Positions 50,133 through 59,165 of a stretch of 64,000 nucleotides of DNA are shown here, one piece after another. The notes beneath the pieces were generated by a model. It had not been told where the DNA came from, searched no databases, and was given only the letters and a program-made list of their open reading frames with translations. Position 1 is the stretch's first letter. Every line of letters starts with the position of its first letter. The DNA is from CAZBDU01 sp964490725 (GTDB lineage: Bacteria; Spirochaetota; Spirochaetia; SZUA-6; DRHE01), in NCBI GenBank assembly GCA_964490725.1, contig CAZBDU010000013.1, forward strand, positions 1 to 64,000. Reading direction: 5' to 3'. The position numbers were made by a program, and so were the translations under genes.

Positions 50133-51718
50133 GGTGCCGTCTCCTCTTTCTCCCGTCGCGCCCGCAAAATGCGGCAGCTCAACCGAGCCGCCTGGTAGTT
50201 GGAGGGCATCACCAGGCAACCGACAGAGGCCAGTTTCGCTGTCTGCCGCTCCAGATTCTGCGGATCCCCTTCCGTTCCAGTAACCGAAGCGATCATAGCC
50301 AGCGCACCGCCGCGTCGTTTTGCCTTGGCCGAGGCCTCCCGCATGCTATTCAGCAGGGCTCCGGCCGGATCAGGGTGCGAACCGTAGCCCAGAACGAAGT
50401 CCAGGAGCAGCACGGCCACTTCAGGATCTTCGGCTTCCTTCAGGATACGCTCGGCACGGAGGCTGGGATCAATCATCGGGTGCGGCCGCCCCACGGTGAA
50501 CACGTCGTCGCCCAGGTCTACGATTGTATGAGCCTGCGATCGCCAGGGGTCGCTCAGTCGCAGCTCAGCCCGAAGCTGATTGGTGGAGTAAACCTCGCCG
50601 ATCTCCTGCTCCAGCAGGGAAAGGGCCTCATCGGCAAGAGTTCCACCGGAGAAGAGCCCGCGCACATAGCGCTGCTCGGCGGCCAGGGCGCCGCCTGCGC
50701 CGGTCACGAGTCGCTGCAGCTCTGGCTCAGGCAGGCTGAGGGCCTGCGGATCGTGAGGCCTGCCCTGCAGCAGGGACACGGCCAACCCAGCAGCTTCCTC
50801 CAGACTGCCGGCCTGGTGGACGCCCTCCGGAAGGCCGGAGCGCCCGGACAATCCCTGTGCCCCGACGAAATGCACCACCCCCGGTTTGCCCGAGCGCCCC
50901 AAACGGCTTAGCACTTTGCGGGCCACCTCCGGAGCCGGAGGCTTGGAGATGAGCACGATGATGTCGGTGTGGGGGTCTCGTTTGAGCGCTTCGATCCCCA
51001 TGAGCATGGTGGAGCCGCCCACCTCCGGGCTCAAGTCCCGGCCCCCGGTGCCGATCGCCTGGGAAACCCCGCTGCCCAGCCGATGCAGCAGGCAGGCAAC
51101 CTCCTGCAGGCCGGTGCCCGAAGCGGCCACCAGTCCTACGCGGCCGCGGCGCACTTCGTTGGCGAAGCACAGAGGCTTGCCGTCGATTATGGCGGTACCG
51201 CAGTCAGGGCCCATCAGCAGCAGACCCTTGCGGGCGGCCAGGTGTTTGAGAGCTACCTCCTGATCCAGCGGAACGTTGTCCGAGAACAGCATGACATGCA
51301 GGTCCCGCTCGAGGGCCAGGCGCGCTTCCCGCGCGGCGTATGCTCCGGGGACCGAGATGATCGCCAGGTTGGCTCCAGGCAGCAGCCGCAGCGCGCCCTC
51401 CAGGCTCACTGGACGGTAACCTTCAGCTGAGGCCACCTGCTGTTTCTGCTCGCCGAGAAGCTGGCGCACCCGCGCCAGGGCTTGGGCCGCTGCGGTTTCG
51501 CCCGTCGCCTCCACGGCGATCACCAGGTCGTTCGGGGTGGCCCACTCCAATTCGGGACAGGAAAAACCTATCCGCTCGAGCAGCTCCCGGTTGGTTTCGG
51601 TGGCCATGGCCACCACTGCCTCCGTTATGCCCGGCAGCTTCTTGACTTCGGCGCTGATGAGCATCAGGAAGACGGAATCGTGATAGGAGCCCTTGGCCAC
51701 CAGAACCTGTCTCTTCAA
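50129..51718 (-). CDS. fdrA: FdrA-family protein (AllF-like)
   Basis: A 529-residue protein with the succinyl-CoA-synthetase-alpha-like fold: NLAIISVPGAYAAREARLAL, LLMGPDCGTAIIDGKPLCFA, GRVGLVAASGTGLQEVACLL, then a second domain with VVHFVGAQGLSGRSG and PMIDPSLRAERILKEAEDPE. In the AllFGH model it is the core of oxamate carbamoyltransferase, making carbamoyl phosphate from an allantoin-derived oxamate donor. It is 13 bp after the amidohydrolase gene. Confidence 0.92.
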   Translation of the reverse strand: MKRQVLVAKGSYHDSVFLMLISAEVKKLPGITEAVVAMATETNRELLERIGFSCPELEWATPNDLVIAVEATGETAAAQALARVRQLLGEQKQQVASAEGYRPVSLEGALRLLPGANLAIISVPGAYAAREARLALERDLHVMLFSDNVPLDQEVALKHLAARKGLLLMGPDCGTAIIDGKPLCFANEVRRGRVGLVAASGTGLQEVACLLHRLGSGVSQAIGTGGRDLSPEVGGSTMLMGIEALKRDPHTDIIVLISKPPAPEVARKVLSRLGRSGKPGVVHFVGAQGLSGRSGLPEGVHQAGSLEEAAGLAVSLLQGRPHDPQALSLPEPELQRLVTGAGGALAAEQRYVRGLFSGGTLADEALSLLEQEIGEVYSTNQLRAELRLSDPWRSQAHTIVDLGDDVFTVGRPHPMIDPSLRAERILKEAEDPEVAVLLLDFVLGYGSHPDPAGALLNSMREASAKAKRRGGALAMIASVTGTEGDPQNLERQTAKLASVGCLVMPSNYQAARLSCRILRARREKEETAP

Positions 51719-51731
51719 ACTTCGTTCCCAC

Positions 51732-53024
51732 CTACCGTTGGGCCAGACGGGAAGCCGCCTGCCGCCCCTCGGCGATCAGCCGTTCTTCATCCAGCCGGGT
51801 GAAGCGTTTCCCCTCCAACAGGACTTCGCCGTTTACAATGACGGTATCCACATTCTGAGGCCCGGCGGAGTACACGACCGCTGCTATGGGGTCGTGCGAG
51901 AAGACCGTATTCGGCTGCTGCATATCCAGAATGGTGATATCGGCCAGGTACCCGCGTTTGAGCACTCCGGCCCGGATTCCCAGCGCCCGGGCACCGTTCA
52001 CAGTGGCCATCCTCAACACATCGCGAGCAGTGATCTGGGCGGCATTCATGTGGTGGATCTTCTGCAGGAGAGAGGCGGTCTTCATCTCGCTGAACATATC
52101 CAGCCGCCCCGTGCTGGCCGCTCCGTCCGTGCCCAGGCAGACATTGGCGCCCGTCCCGGCCAGCCTGCTCAGCGGGGAAACCCCGTCCGCAATGTACATG
52201 TTGGAGGTGGGGCAGTGCACTGTGCTGGATCGCGCCCGACCGAGTGCCTCGATCTCGTGATCGGCCAGGTTGCAGGAATGCACCCCGATGAAACGGCCAT
52301 CCAGGATCCCCAGCTCGTGCATCAGCTCCGCATCCCGCTTGCCCTCTCGCTGCTGGAGCAGGCGAATGTCCCCCTCGCTCTCGGCCAAATGGATATAGAA
52401 GAGCCGGCCATACGCGTCCGCCAACTCTTTCGTCTTACTCAACAGCCGAGTGGATACGTAACAGGGATGCATGGGGCCGGGAAATACGTTGGGGTGTCTT
52501 TCCAGCAGCGCCGCGGTGCTCTCAAGGATGCTCGCCTCGTCTTCCAGCAGGCTCGGATTCGCCTCGACCTCATAGAAGCCCCTGGCCAGGAACCCGCGAA
52601 TTCGTGTTTCCGCGAAGGCGGCGAGCACGGTTTCGAAATGGGGATTGCCGTAGTTCATGTCCACAAGGCAGGTCACGCCGGACCGGATGTTCTCGGCGAT
52701 GCCGAGCCGTGCCGCTGCCTGCATGTCCGGGGCTGAATACCGGTGCACCACGGGCCAGATCACCCGGCTCAGCCAATCCAGCAGGTTCAAATCCGCGCCG
52801 CGGGTTCGCAAGAACACCTGGAACAGGTGGCAGTGCAGGTTGGCGAAGCCGGGCAGGGCGTATTTCCCGGCTGCCCGGATGAGCTTGTCCGGGCGAAATG
52901 GGGGAGCCTGTGTTCTACCTCCCGCATACTCAATTCGGTTGTCTTCGACGAGCACAATGCCGTCCTGGATCGCCTCGGCATGATCCATGGTGATGACCGT
53001 GGCTCCCTCGATGGCCAGCTTCAC
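51732..53024 (-). CDS. Amidohydrolase (SsnA/8-oxoguanine-deaminase-like)
   Basis: A 430-residue metal amidohydrolase of the chlorohydrolase/guanine-deaminase group: metal ligands in ALPGFANLHCHLFQVFL, His in GRLFYIHLAESEGDIRLLQ, GVHSCNLADHEIEALGR and Asp in NVCLGTDGAASTGRLDMFSE. It would deaminate or hydrolyse a purine- or triazine-like ring. It overlaps the DUF2877 gene by ATGA. In this operon an oxidised purine is the likely substrate. Confidence 0.9.
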   Translation of the reverse strand: MKLAIEGATVITMDHAEAIQDGIVLVEDNRIEYAGGRTQAPPFRPDKLIRAAGKYALPGFANLHCHLFQVFLRTRGADLNLLDWLSRVIWPVVHRYSAPDMQAAARLGIAENIRSGVTCLVDMNYGNPHFETVLAAFAETRIRGFLARGFYEVEANPSLLEDEASILESTAALLERHPNVFPGPMHPCYVSTRLLSKTKELADAYGRLFYIHLAESEGDIRLLQQREGKRDAELMHELGILDGRFIGVHSCNLADHEIEALGRARSSTVHCPTSNMYIADGVSPLSRLAGTGANVCLGTDGAASTGRLDMFSEMKTASLLQKIHHMNAAQITARDVLRMATVNGARALGIRAGVLKRGYLADITILDMQQPNTVFSHDPIAAVVYSAGPQNVDTVIVNGEVLLEGKRFTRLDEERLIAEGRQAASRLAQR

Positions 53025-53929
53025 CGCCTACTCCCTGCTGTACGTGCCTTCTCCAGGTACCACAACAGGCCCACTAAAGCGTCCGTGCCGGAAGTCTTCC
53101 CATGCGCCACGGCTTTCTCGACCACCTTGAACACGGCCTGCAATGGTGCGGCCCGGGTCAGCCCTCGCACGGCAGAAAGCAGGTAGGCAGGAAAGCTCCC
53201 TCGCAGGGCCAGCCAGAGCAAGGTCCTCCCGCCCGGGCTGGAGCGGTCAAGCGTCGATCGGATACGCTCCGAGTCGATGCGCGGCGCTCCCGCGCGCTGC
53301 AGCATGAGCGCCCTCTCCCCCAGCAACATGCCGGCCAGGAAATCGTCTCCGGAAGGGGTAAAGCCTGGTCCCAGCCCTACGAGATCCTCCAGCCCCTGCA
53401 GAATCGGAGGATCAGAAGTCATTTCGACCCGGCGAAGAGTTGCAGCGGCGTACTCCCGGAAGGGGTTGGTCCCCTGCAGAGGGCCGAGTTCCCGCTGGAA
53501 CCGGCCCGCCGCTTCGGATCTCGCCAGCCCGAGAAACCCTCCTGGCTCGCCGCAGGCCCCCAGGGCTCGGGCCAGGTCCGCAGCCTTCTCGGTGAGGCAC
53601 CCACGCGAATCGAATTCTGATGGTGCAGCCGCGCGCACATCCCGCCCGCGCAGCCGGCCCCGCCAGAGCCGGCAGCCGCTCAGACAGACCTCGATACTTC
53701 CGACGCGCAGGCGGGTCCCAACTCGTTTCATGACCGCTCCCACCACCGGGGGACGCCGGACCCGTTCCGGCAGCAGGACGGCCATGGCCGTCATCCGGTC
53801 CCGGCTGTTCACGAAGGACAGAAGCAACCCGTCGTCAAGAAGGACATTAACGGCGTCTGGATAACTGGCAACCACAGCCCCCCGCCCGCAGCAGCGGTTG
53901 ACATGGCAACCGACAGTCAGGCTCGTCAC
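53021..53929 (-). CDS. allH: DUF2877 protein (AllH/YlbF-like)
   Basis: A 302-residue DUF2877 protein. The family signature LVGLGPGFTPSGDDFLAGML is clear; the N-terminal part is beta-rich (AVNVLLDDGLLLSFVNS). It is the third partner of FdrA and DUF1116. Start GTG at 53929 has only a weak GGGA upstream. Symbol by analogy with the E. coli trio. Confidence 0.88.
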   Translation of the reverse strand: MTSLTVGCHVNRCCGRGAVVASYPDAVNVLLDDGLLLSFVNSRDRMTAMAVLLPERVRRPPVVGAVMKRVGTRLRVGSIEVCLSGCRLWRGRLRGRDVRAAAPSEFDSRGCLTEKAADLARALGACGEPGGFLGLARSEAAGRFQRELGPLQGTNPFREYAAATLRRVEMTSDPPILQGLEDLVGLGPGFTPSGDDFLAGMLLGERALMLQRAGAPRIDSERIRSTLDRSSPGGRTLLWLALRGSFPAYLLSAVRGLTRAAPLQAVFKVVEKAVAHGKTSGTDALVGLLWYLEKARTAGSRR

Positions 53930-53957
53930 GCTCGTCCCATGCTCGTTTTCAGCTTGC

Positions 53958-54350
53958 TCAGGGCAGGCGGGCGAACAAGCCGTAGATCTCCTTGCCGGAG
54001 CGTTCCGTGGTCACTCCGGGCTCGGCGAGCAGCTCCATGCCGGTCTTCGGATCGTCCACTTCCAGCCGGACGCTGGCTTTCAAGCCGTTCTCGAAGGCCA
54101 CGACTCCGAACAGCAGGAACTTCACGTCGTACCCTTCGGGAAGCGCGTATACCCGCGTCCAGCCCAGCAGCTTGCACTTGCCCCCCAGCGGGACCTTCTC
54201 CCAGGGAGAGAAGAACACCGCCGACGGGTCCCGCCTGGTGTGACATTTGCCGCACACCATGGGCGCCGGGTAATAGAGCGTCCCGCAGGTCGGGCACTTG
54301 AGCGCGTTGACCTCTGCCTGTTGTTGGCCGTAAACGCTGAAATCGATCAT
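53958..54350 (-). CDS. DUF35 OB-fold zinc-ribbon protein
   Basis: A 130-residue protein with a rubredoxin-like zinc ribbon (LKCPTCGTLYYPAPMVCGKC) and an OB-fold (KLLGWTRVYALPEGYDVKFL; VRLEVDDPKTGMELL). DUF35 proteins join a thiolase and a synthase to channel acyl-CoA. It overlaps the thiolase gene by ATGA. Together they form a two-subunit thiolase-type enzyme. Confidence 0.9.
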   Translation of the reverse strand: MIDFSVYGQQQAEVNALKCPTCGTLYYPAPMVCGKCHTRRDPSAVFFSPWEKVPLGGKCKLLGWTRVYALPEGYDVKFLLFGVVAFENGLKASVRLEVDDPKTGMELLAEPGVTTERSGKEIYGLFARLP

Positions 54351-55552
54351 TTCGTTATCCTCGAACAAATGGTGGAAACTACGTTGTTGCCGAACCCCCC
54401 GAAGTTCACCGCCAGGCCATGCCTGGGGTTCTGGACCTGCCTTCCGTTCTCCGCCTCCCCGCGAAGTTGCTTGACCAGCTCGAAGACCTGCGATACCCCT
54501 GTGGCTCCCACGGGGTGACCCTTGGCCTTCAGCCCGCCGGAGGTGTTCAGAGGAATGAGGCCGTCGATGCGGGTTTCTCCTCGCACGATCCCCCCCCGGG
54601 CCTTGCCCCTCTCGAAGAAGCCGACCTCCTCGGAGATGGCGATCTCCAGGATCACGAAGGCGTCGTGCAGCTCCGCGAACGAGATGTCCTTGGGTCCCAG
54701 GCCCGCCATCGCGTAGGCCCTCTCGGCGCTCAGGCGCACCGCCTCCAGGCGCAGCGGGTCCATCCGCTCGTGCACGCAGTGCACGTCCGTGGCCGAACCT
54801 ACACCTGCGATCAGCACCGGCGCCTTCTGCTGGAAATGCTTCATCCTCGGAGAATCCAGGGCGCACAGCAGCAGGGCCGCCGCGCCGTCCGAGACCGGAC
54901 ACATGCCATACAGGCGCAGGGGCTCGGCGATGTAGTTGTTCACCACGTCGGCGTTTTCGCCGTCGTGGATCGCCTCCAGCGTGCAGGGGACCCGCACGTG
55001 GGCGAAGGGGTTTTTCGCCGCGTTCTCGTGGTCCTTCACGGCCACCATGGCCAGTTCCCGCTCGGTCAGGCCGTAGCGCTCCATGTACATGCGCGTGAAA
55101 ATGCCCCCGAAAGCCGGCAGGGTGAGCCCCAAGTCATACTCGGCCTGGGGGTGCAGCAGCGTGGCCACGGCATCCGTCCCTATCCAGCCGGTGACCGCCC
55201 GCATCAGTTCCCCCCCGGTGACCAGCACCACATCGGCCATCCCGCTGGCGATGGCCATCACGCCCATCTTCACCGCGCTGGCTCCGCTGGCAGGGCCGTT
55301 CTCCACCAGCTCGGCCATCACCGGCTCCAGGCCGAGCCTGCTGGCCAGCGCCGAGGCGATCCCCGTCTGGTGGTTGAGGATCCCCCCGGCCATGTTGGCC
55401 ACCAGCAGCTGGTCGACGATCTTGCGCTCCTTCAGGATCCCGGCATCCTCCAGGGCGCTGCAGGCCGCGAAGCCCATGATGTCCACCAGGTCGAACTCGC
55501 TCAGGTTCCCGAAAACCGTGTGTCCGATTCCGACGATTCCTACTTTCCTCAT
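54347..55552 (-). CDS. SCP2-type thiolase-fold protein lacking the nucleophile cysteine
   Basis: A 401-residue thiolase-like protein of the archaeal/SCP2 type that pairs with DUF35. The catalytic histidines are present: His296 (AELHDAFVI) and His346 (GHPVGATG). The nucleophile site reads VENGPASGASA, with Pro87 where active thiolases have cysteine (CASG). It may therefore be a non-thiolase acyl-CoA binder, a decarboxylase-like enzyme or an inactive partner. No substrate can be assigned; its operon concerns purine breakdown. Confidence 0.88.
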   Translation of the reverse strand: MRKVGIVGIGHTVFGNLSEFDLVDIMGFAACSALEDAGILKERKIVDQLLVANMAGGILNHQTGIASALASRLGLEPVMAELVENGPASGASAVKMGVMAIASGMADVVLVTGGELMRAVTGWIGTDAVATLLHPQAEYDLGLTLPAFGGIFTRMYMERYGLTERELAMVAVKDHENAAKNPFAHVRVPCTLEAIHDGENADVVNNYIAEPLRLYGMCPVSDGAAALLLCALDSPRMKHFQQKAPVLIAGVGSATDVHCVHERMDPLRLEAVRLSAERAYAMAGLGPKDISFAELHDAFVILEIAISEEVGFFERGKARGGIVRGETRIDGLIPLNTSGGLKAKGHPVGATGVSQVFELVKQLRGEAENGRQVQNPRHGLAVNFGGFGNNVVSTICSRITK

Positions 55553-55563
55553 CCCGAGCCTCG

Positions 55564-56256
55564 CTAGCTCCCGCGCTTGAAACCGGGGATCTGCGGATAG
55601 CTTTCAGGCATCCTCAGCCTGGCGGCGCCGGCCAGCAGCTCAGGCGGGACCGGCCGGCTGCCGGTGACCTTCTGGCTCTTCACCGCGTCGTACAGGGCGC
55701 GGGTCAGCACGTAGGTGGGAACTCCGCCCAGCTCGTGGTGGATCTTGGGGTACAACGCCTCCCGGTTCTCCAGCTCGTACTCGATCATCCAGCGCTTGAA
55801 ACCGATCGGGCTTTCGGCCACGATCCAGACTTCCTTCTCGCCCAGGATCTCCAGGTGGTGCTCCATCTTGGCCGCAAAGAGCTGGGCGCCGATCCGCAGC
55901 CCCCGCTTGATCGTCAGGGTGTGGTGGCTCATACCGAGATTCTGGTCCACGTGACGGCTGGTCACGATGCCGGCAATCTCCCCGTCGATGGCGCCCACGA
56001 TCACAAACTCGTTGGCCACCCGGTAGCGGAACCAGCCCAGGATCTCCGCGTACATCCGCGCCGCCACGATGTCGTAGAAGTCCTTCGGCACTCCAAGAAG
56101 CGGATACACCGTCCCCAACAATACCCCCGCTTCTTCTCTCCTAACCTCGCGAACCACCATCCGCTCCCCGTCGGCCAGGGTAATCACCTTGGGCGGGTAT
56201 GGTTTCAGCGCCACCTCCGGCGGCCTGAGTTTCTTTTCCAGTTCGTCGACAGCCAT
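55564..56256 (-). CDS. GNAT-like acyltransferase
   Basis: A 230-residue protein whose middle part resembles GNAT acyltransferases (EFVIVGAIDGEIAGIVTSRH; QNLGMSHHTLTIKRGLRIGA; MEHHLEILGEKEVWIVAESP), although the acetyl-CoA loop is not typical. It is 11 bp before the thiolase gene, so both may share an acyl-CoA. Family assignment is tentative. Confidence 0.55.
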   Translation of the reverse strand: MAVDELEKKLRPPEVALKPYPPKVITLADGERMVVREVRREEAGVLLGTVYPLLGVPKDFYDIVAARMYAEILGWFRYRVANEFVIVGAIDGEIAGIVTSRHVDQNLGMSHHTLTIKRGLRIGAQLFAAKMEHHLEILGEKEVWIVAESPIGFKRWMIEYELENREALYPKIHHELGGVPTYVLTRALYDAVKSQKVTGSRPVPPELLAGAARLRMPESYPQIPGFKRGS

Positions 56257-56323
56257 TCCTGACTCCTCTTGCTCTCTGTTGGTGTCTTATCGCCGGCCAA
56301 CAGCCGGCGCTCGGTCGCGACAA

Positions 56324-57004
56324 TTATGCGGTGCCGGCCATCCGCTCCAGGGCGTCCCAGAACCACAGCTCGTAGGTCTGTATCAGGCGGGCCACCCTTA
56401 CCAAGGCCTTTTCCGGGACCCCTTGCTGGAGGCCGCGCCGCATGGCGGCGAGGGTGAGCTCGTCGAACGGCGCGTCCGGCGGGGGGACCTCATGAAACGG
56501 GCTCAGGAAAGCCACGGCTTGGCGGGGCACCCCGTACCCGTCCGCCAGCCCATCCGCGACGCGCTTGCAGGCGGACCACCAGGCCGAGAAGTTCGAGGCG
56601 AAAGCGACGAGCACTTCGGCCTCGCTGCCGTGGAGGGCCAGGCGGGCGAAGTAGGAGGGGTAGGCCTGGCACCTGGGATCCGGCTCGTGTTCCTCCAGTG
56701 CGGAGGCTTTGCAGCCGAGGGCTTCGGCCAGCCTGCGGATATGAGCCTGGGCGTATTGCTCGTTTTCCACCAATTCGCGGAAGAAGTCGGCGGAAGGCGC
56801 CTCCTTGAAGCGCCCGTACAGGTGCTTCGAGGAGGGCAGATCGCTAGCCACGATGTGGTACTCCTCCAGCGGGAGAATCGCGACCTGGGCCTTCGAATAC
56901 TCCCGGGCTTCGACCTTCCGCAAGAAGGGGTGGTCGAGCAATCGAGACTCGAAGGGTTCCAAGGCCTTCCTGATCTGCTTGAATACCGACTGGGCTGGAT
57001 CCAC
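56324..57004 (-). CDS. TenA/PqqC-like helical protein
   Basis: A 226-residue all-helical protein of the haem-oxygenase-like/TenA group: FESRLLDHPFLRKVEAREYS, LPLEEYHIVASDLPSSKHLY and FASNFSAWWSACKRVADGLA. GTG 57004 has GGGAGG. TenA proteins hydrolyse aminopyrimidines; a related but different activity is likely here. Follows a hairpin after the binding-protein gene. Confidence 0.7.
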   Translation of the reverse strand: MDPAQSVFKQIRKALEPFESRLLDHPFLRKVEAREYSKAQVAILPLEEYHIVASDLPSSKHLYGRFKEAPSADFFRELVENEQYAQAHIRRLAEALGCKASALEEHEPDPRCQAYPSYFARLALHGSEAEVLVAFASNFSAWWSACKRVADGLADGYGVPRQAVAFLSPFHEVPPPDAPFDELTLAAMRRGLQQGVPEKALVRVARLIQTYELWFWDALERMAGTA

Positions 57005-57023
57005 TCGCTGCCTCCCGTCAAAC

Positions 57024-57050
57024 GCCCGCCGGCTAACCGCGCCGGCGGGC
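57024..57050 (-). terminator. Strong hairpin after the BMP binding-protein gene
   Basis: GCCCGCCGGC and GCCGGCGGGC form a perfect 10-bp stem with a 7-nt loop in the 60-bp gap. No T-run. It resembles the hairpins after the two other binding-protein genes. Confidence 0.6.
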
Positions 57051-57064
57051 CGAGGAAAACTACC

Positions 57065-58123
57065 CTACTTGATGATCACCTCATTGACCAGCTCGACCTT
57101 CAGCGCGCCGCTTTTGAGCTTCTTCTCCACATCCGCGGCGGCATTCTTCACATTGTCCGGCACGACCGAGCTCCACTTGCCCAGATAGATCGACCCATCC
57201 TTCGCGCTCAGCGGCCTGAAGTACCACTGCTTGCGGTAGGCGGCGAAGTTCCCCTTGGCCACCGCCTCGATGGCGCCCGTCAGGGGCGTGGACCAATCCA
57301 TCACCACGCTGGTGAGAACGGTGTTCGGAGCCACATCCAGCTTGTCCATGTACATGGGGATGATGTAGATCCCTCTGCTCTGGGCTTCGAGGATGGCGGA
57401 GTTGTCGTCCATTTCCGTGAAGACCACGTCGCAGCCCTGCTGGGCAAGGCTGTTCACCGCATCGCGGGTCTCCGCCGGGGCAATGTAGTCCCCGATGTAG
57501 ATGACCTTCACCTCGATGTCCGGCTTGGCGGCCTTGGCGCCGAAGTAGAAGCAGTTGGAGTAGCGGTTCAGCGGCGGCGCCTCGAAGGGCTGCAGGACGC
57601 CGATCTTGTTTTTCTTGCTCATCAGGGCGGCCGTGTAGCCGGCCAGGTAGTTGCCCTCCCAGGGGGTGTCGCCGGCCAGCACGAGGTTCTCCGGCGTCTT
57701 GTCCGGCGTGTACTTGCCGGTTTCCGGATCGCTGGCGTACAACCGCGGGTCCAGCTGCAGCTCGCAGACGAAGGCCACCTTCGGGAACTGCTTTGCCACC
57801 GTGACCACCTGCTCCAGGTAGATGTCGCTGTGGGCGAAAATCAGGTCCACCCCACGGGAAGCCCAGTTGCGGATGATCTTCTCCGCGTCCTGGGTGGTGG
57901 TGCCTTCGCTCAGGCTCAGCTTGAAGGGCACCTTCTCCTGCGCCTTGATCAGTCCGGCATAGGCCGACGGGTCCCAGGTCCCCTCGTTGGCATGGCCGTA
58001 CATGACAGCCACCACCTCCAGCTCCTTTTTGGGGGCGCTTTCGCTGCCGCCGCCGGCGAACACCATCTGGCCCACCAGGCCGAGAAGCAGAACCACGCCG
58101 AGAAGCAGGTAACCTTTCTTCAT
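57065..58123 (-). CDS. BMP-family nucleoside-type substrate-binding protein
   Basis: A 352-residue periplasmic protein of the basic-membrane-protein (PnrA/TmpC/NupN-type) family. ATG 58123 follows AGGAGG; the signal peptide ends MVFA with GGGSESAPKK following. EVVAVMYGHANEGTWDPSAY, RGVDLIFAHSDIYLEQVV, GDTPWEGNYLAGYTAALMSK and CDVVFTEMDDNSAILEAQSR fit. It likely binds a nucleoside or purine base for the permease pair and ATPase upstream. Confidence 0.92.
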   Translation of the reverse strand: MKKGYLLLGVVLLLGLVGQMVFAGGGSESAPKKELEVVAVMYGHANEGTWDPSAYAGLIKAQEKVPFKLSLSEGTTTQDAEKIIRNWASRGVDLIFAHSDIYLEQVVTVAKQFPKVAFVCELQLDPRLYASDPETGKYTPDKTPENLVLAGDTPWEGNYLAGYTAALMSKKNKIGVLQPFEAPPLNRYSNCFYFGAKAAKPDIEVKVIYIGDYIAPAETRDAVNSLAQQGCDVVFTEMDDNSAILEAQSRGIYIIPMYMDKLDVAPNTVLTSVVMDWSTPLTGAIEAVAKGNFAAYRKQWYFRPLSAKDGSIYLGKWSSVVPDNVKNAAADVEKKLKSGALKVELVNEVIIK

Positions 58124-58238
58124 CTTCTCTCCTCCTTCACCAAAGATGAGACAGGCGCGGCCGAAGCCGTGCTCCTGTCGATCCGAAGCCCAATACACTC
58201 GCTCTCTATCACCTCCTTTCGGCAGCGTTCCAGCGATG

Positions 58239-59165
58239 TTATTCCCGGTAGTAGGGCTGCCCCAGAGCCGAGGGAATGCGGGACTTCCCGGATCTGGACA
58301 TGATCAGGATCAGGACGAAGAGGGTGACGATGTACGGCAGGGCCGTCAGGAACTCGGAAGGCACCCGCACGCCGATCACCTGCAGCCTGATCTGCAGCCC
58401 GTTGATGCCGGCGAACAGCAGGCAGCCCCACAGGATGTTGGCCGGCCGCCAGCGGCCGAAGATGATGATGATGAACGCGATCCACCCCCGCCCGGCTACC
58501 ATGCCCTGGGTGTAGCCCTGGAGGAAGTCGACGGCCAGGTAGGAGCCGGCCACCCCGACCAGTCCGGCCCCCAGGGTCACGCTCGCCTGCCGCAGCAGGA
58601 ACAGGTCCACCCCGGCGGCATCCACCACCGCCGGGTTCTCCCCCGCCGCCCGCATGAACGCCCCGGGACGCGTGCCGTAGAGGAACCAGGACACCGCGAC
58701 CAGCAGGGCGATCGAAAGCACGAAGATCACGTCCAGGTCCAGGATCAGGCCGAGCCCCCGGCTTCGGTCGGACAGCCCCAGCATTTCCGCGATGGACTTG
58801 AAGCCGACGGTGGATTGATCGAAAGGGATGTACAGCTTGTAGAGGAAGCTGGCGAGCCCCAGCCCCACGAACCAGAGGCCGAAGCCGATGACGATCTGGT
58901 CAAGGTTGAAGCGGATCGAGAGGGTGGACAGGATCAACCCGAAAATGAGCCCGCCGCCGAAACCGAACAGCAGCCCCATCCAGGGGGATTTGCTCACGAA
59001 GAAGCCGATCATCCCCAAGGCACAGCCCAGGGTCATGTTGCCCTCCATGCTGATGTCATAGATGCCGACCCTCTGGGAAAGGAAGCCGCCCAGGGCGGCG
59101 ATCAGGTAGATGGGCAGGATGTTCAGCGTGGAGAAAAAGAGGTTCAGCAGCAGGTCGCCTACCAT
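58239..59165 (-). CDS. Nucleoside-type ABC permease 2
   Basis: A 308-residue BPD_transp_2 permease of the YufQ/NupP type: LIAALGGFLSQRVGIYDISM EGN, IRFNLDQIVIGFGLWFVGLG and MRAAGENPAVVDAAGVDLFL. ATG 59165 with GGGGGGAG is preferred over 59183. It overlaps the M20 gene by 7 bp. A 115-bp gap to the binding-protein gene could hold a promoter. Confidence 0.92.
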   Translation of the reverse strand: MVGDLLLNLFFSTLNILPIYLIAALGGFLSQRVGIYDISMEGNMTLGCALGMIGFFVSKSPWMGLLFGFGGGLIFGLILSTLSIRFNLDQIVIGFGLWFVGLGLASFLYKLYIPFDQSTVGFKSIAEMLGLSDRSRGLGLILDLDVIFVLSIALLVAVSWFLYGTRPGAFMRAAGENPAVVDAAGVDLFLLRQASVTLGAGLVGVAGSYLAVDFLQGYTQGMVAGRGWIAFIIIIFGRWRPANILWGCLLFAGINGLQIRLQVIGVRVPSEFLTALPYIVTLFVLILIMSRSGKSRIPSALGQPYYRE

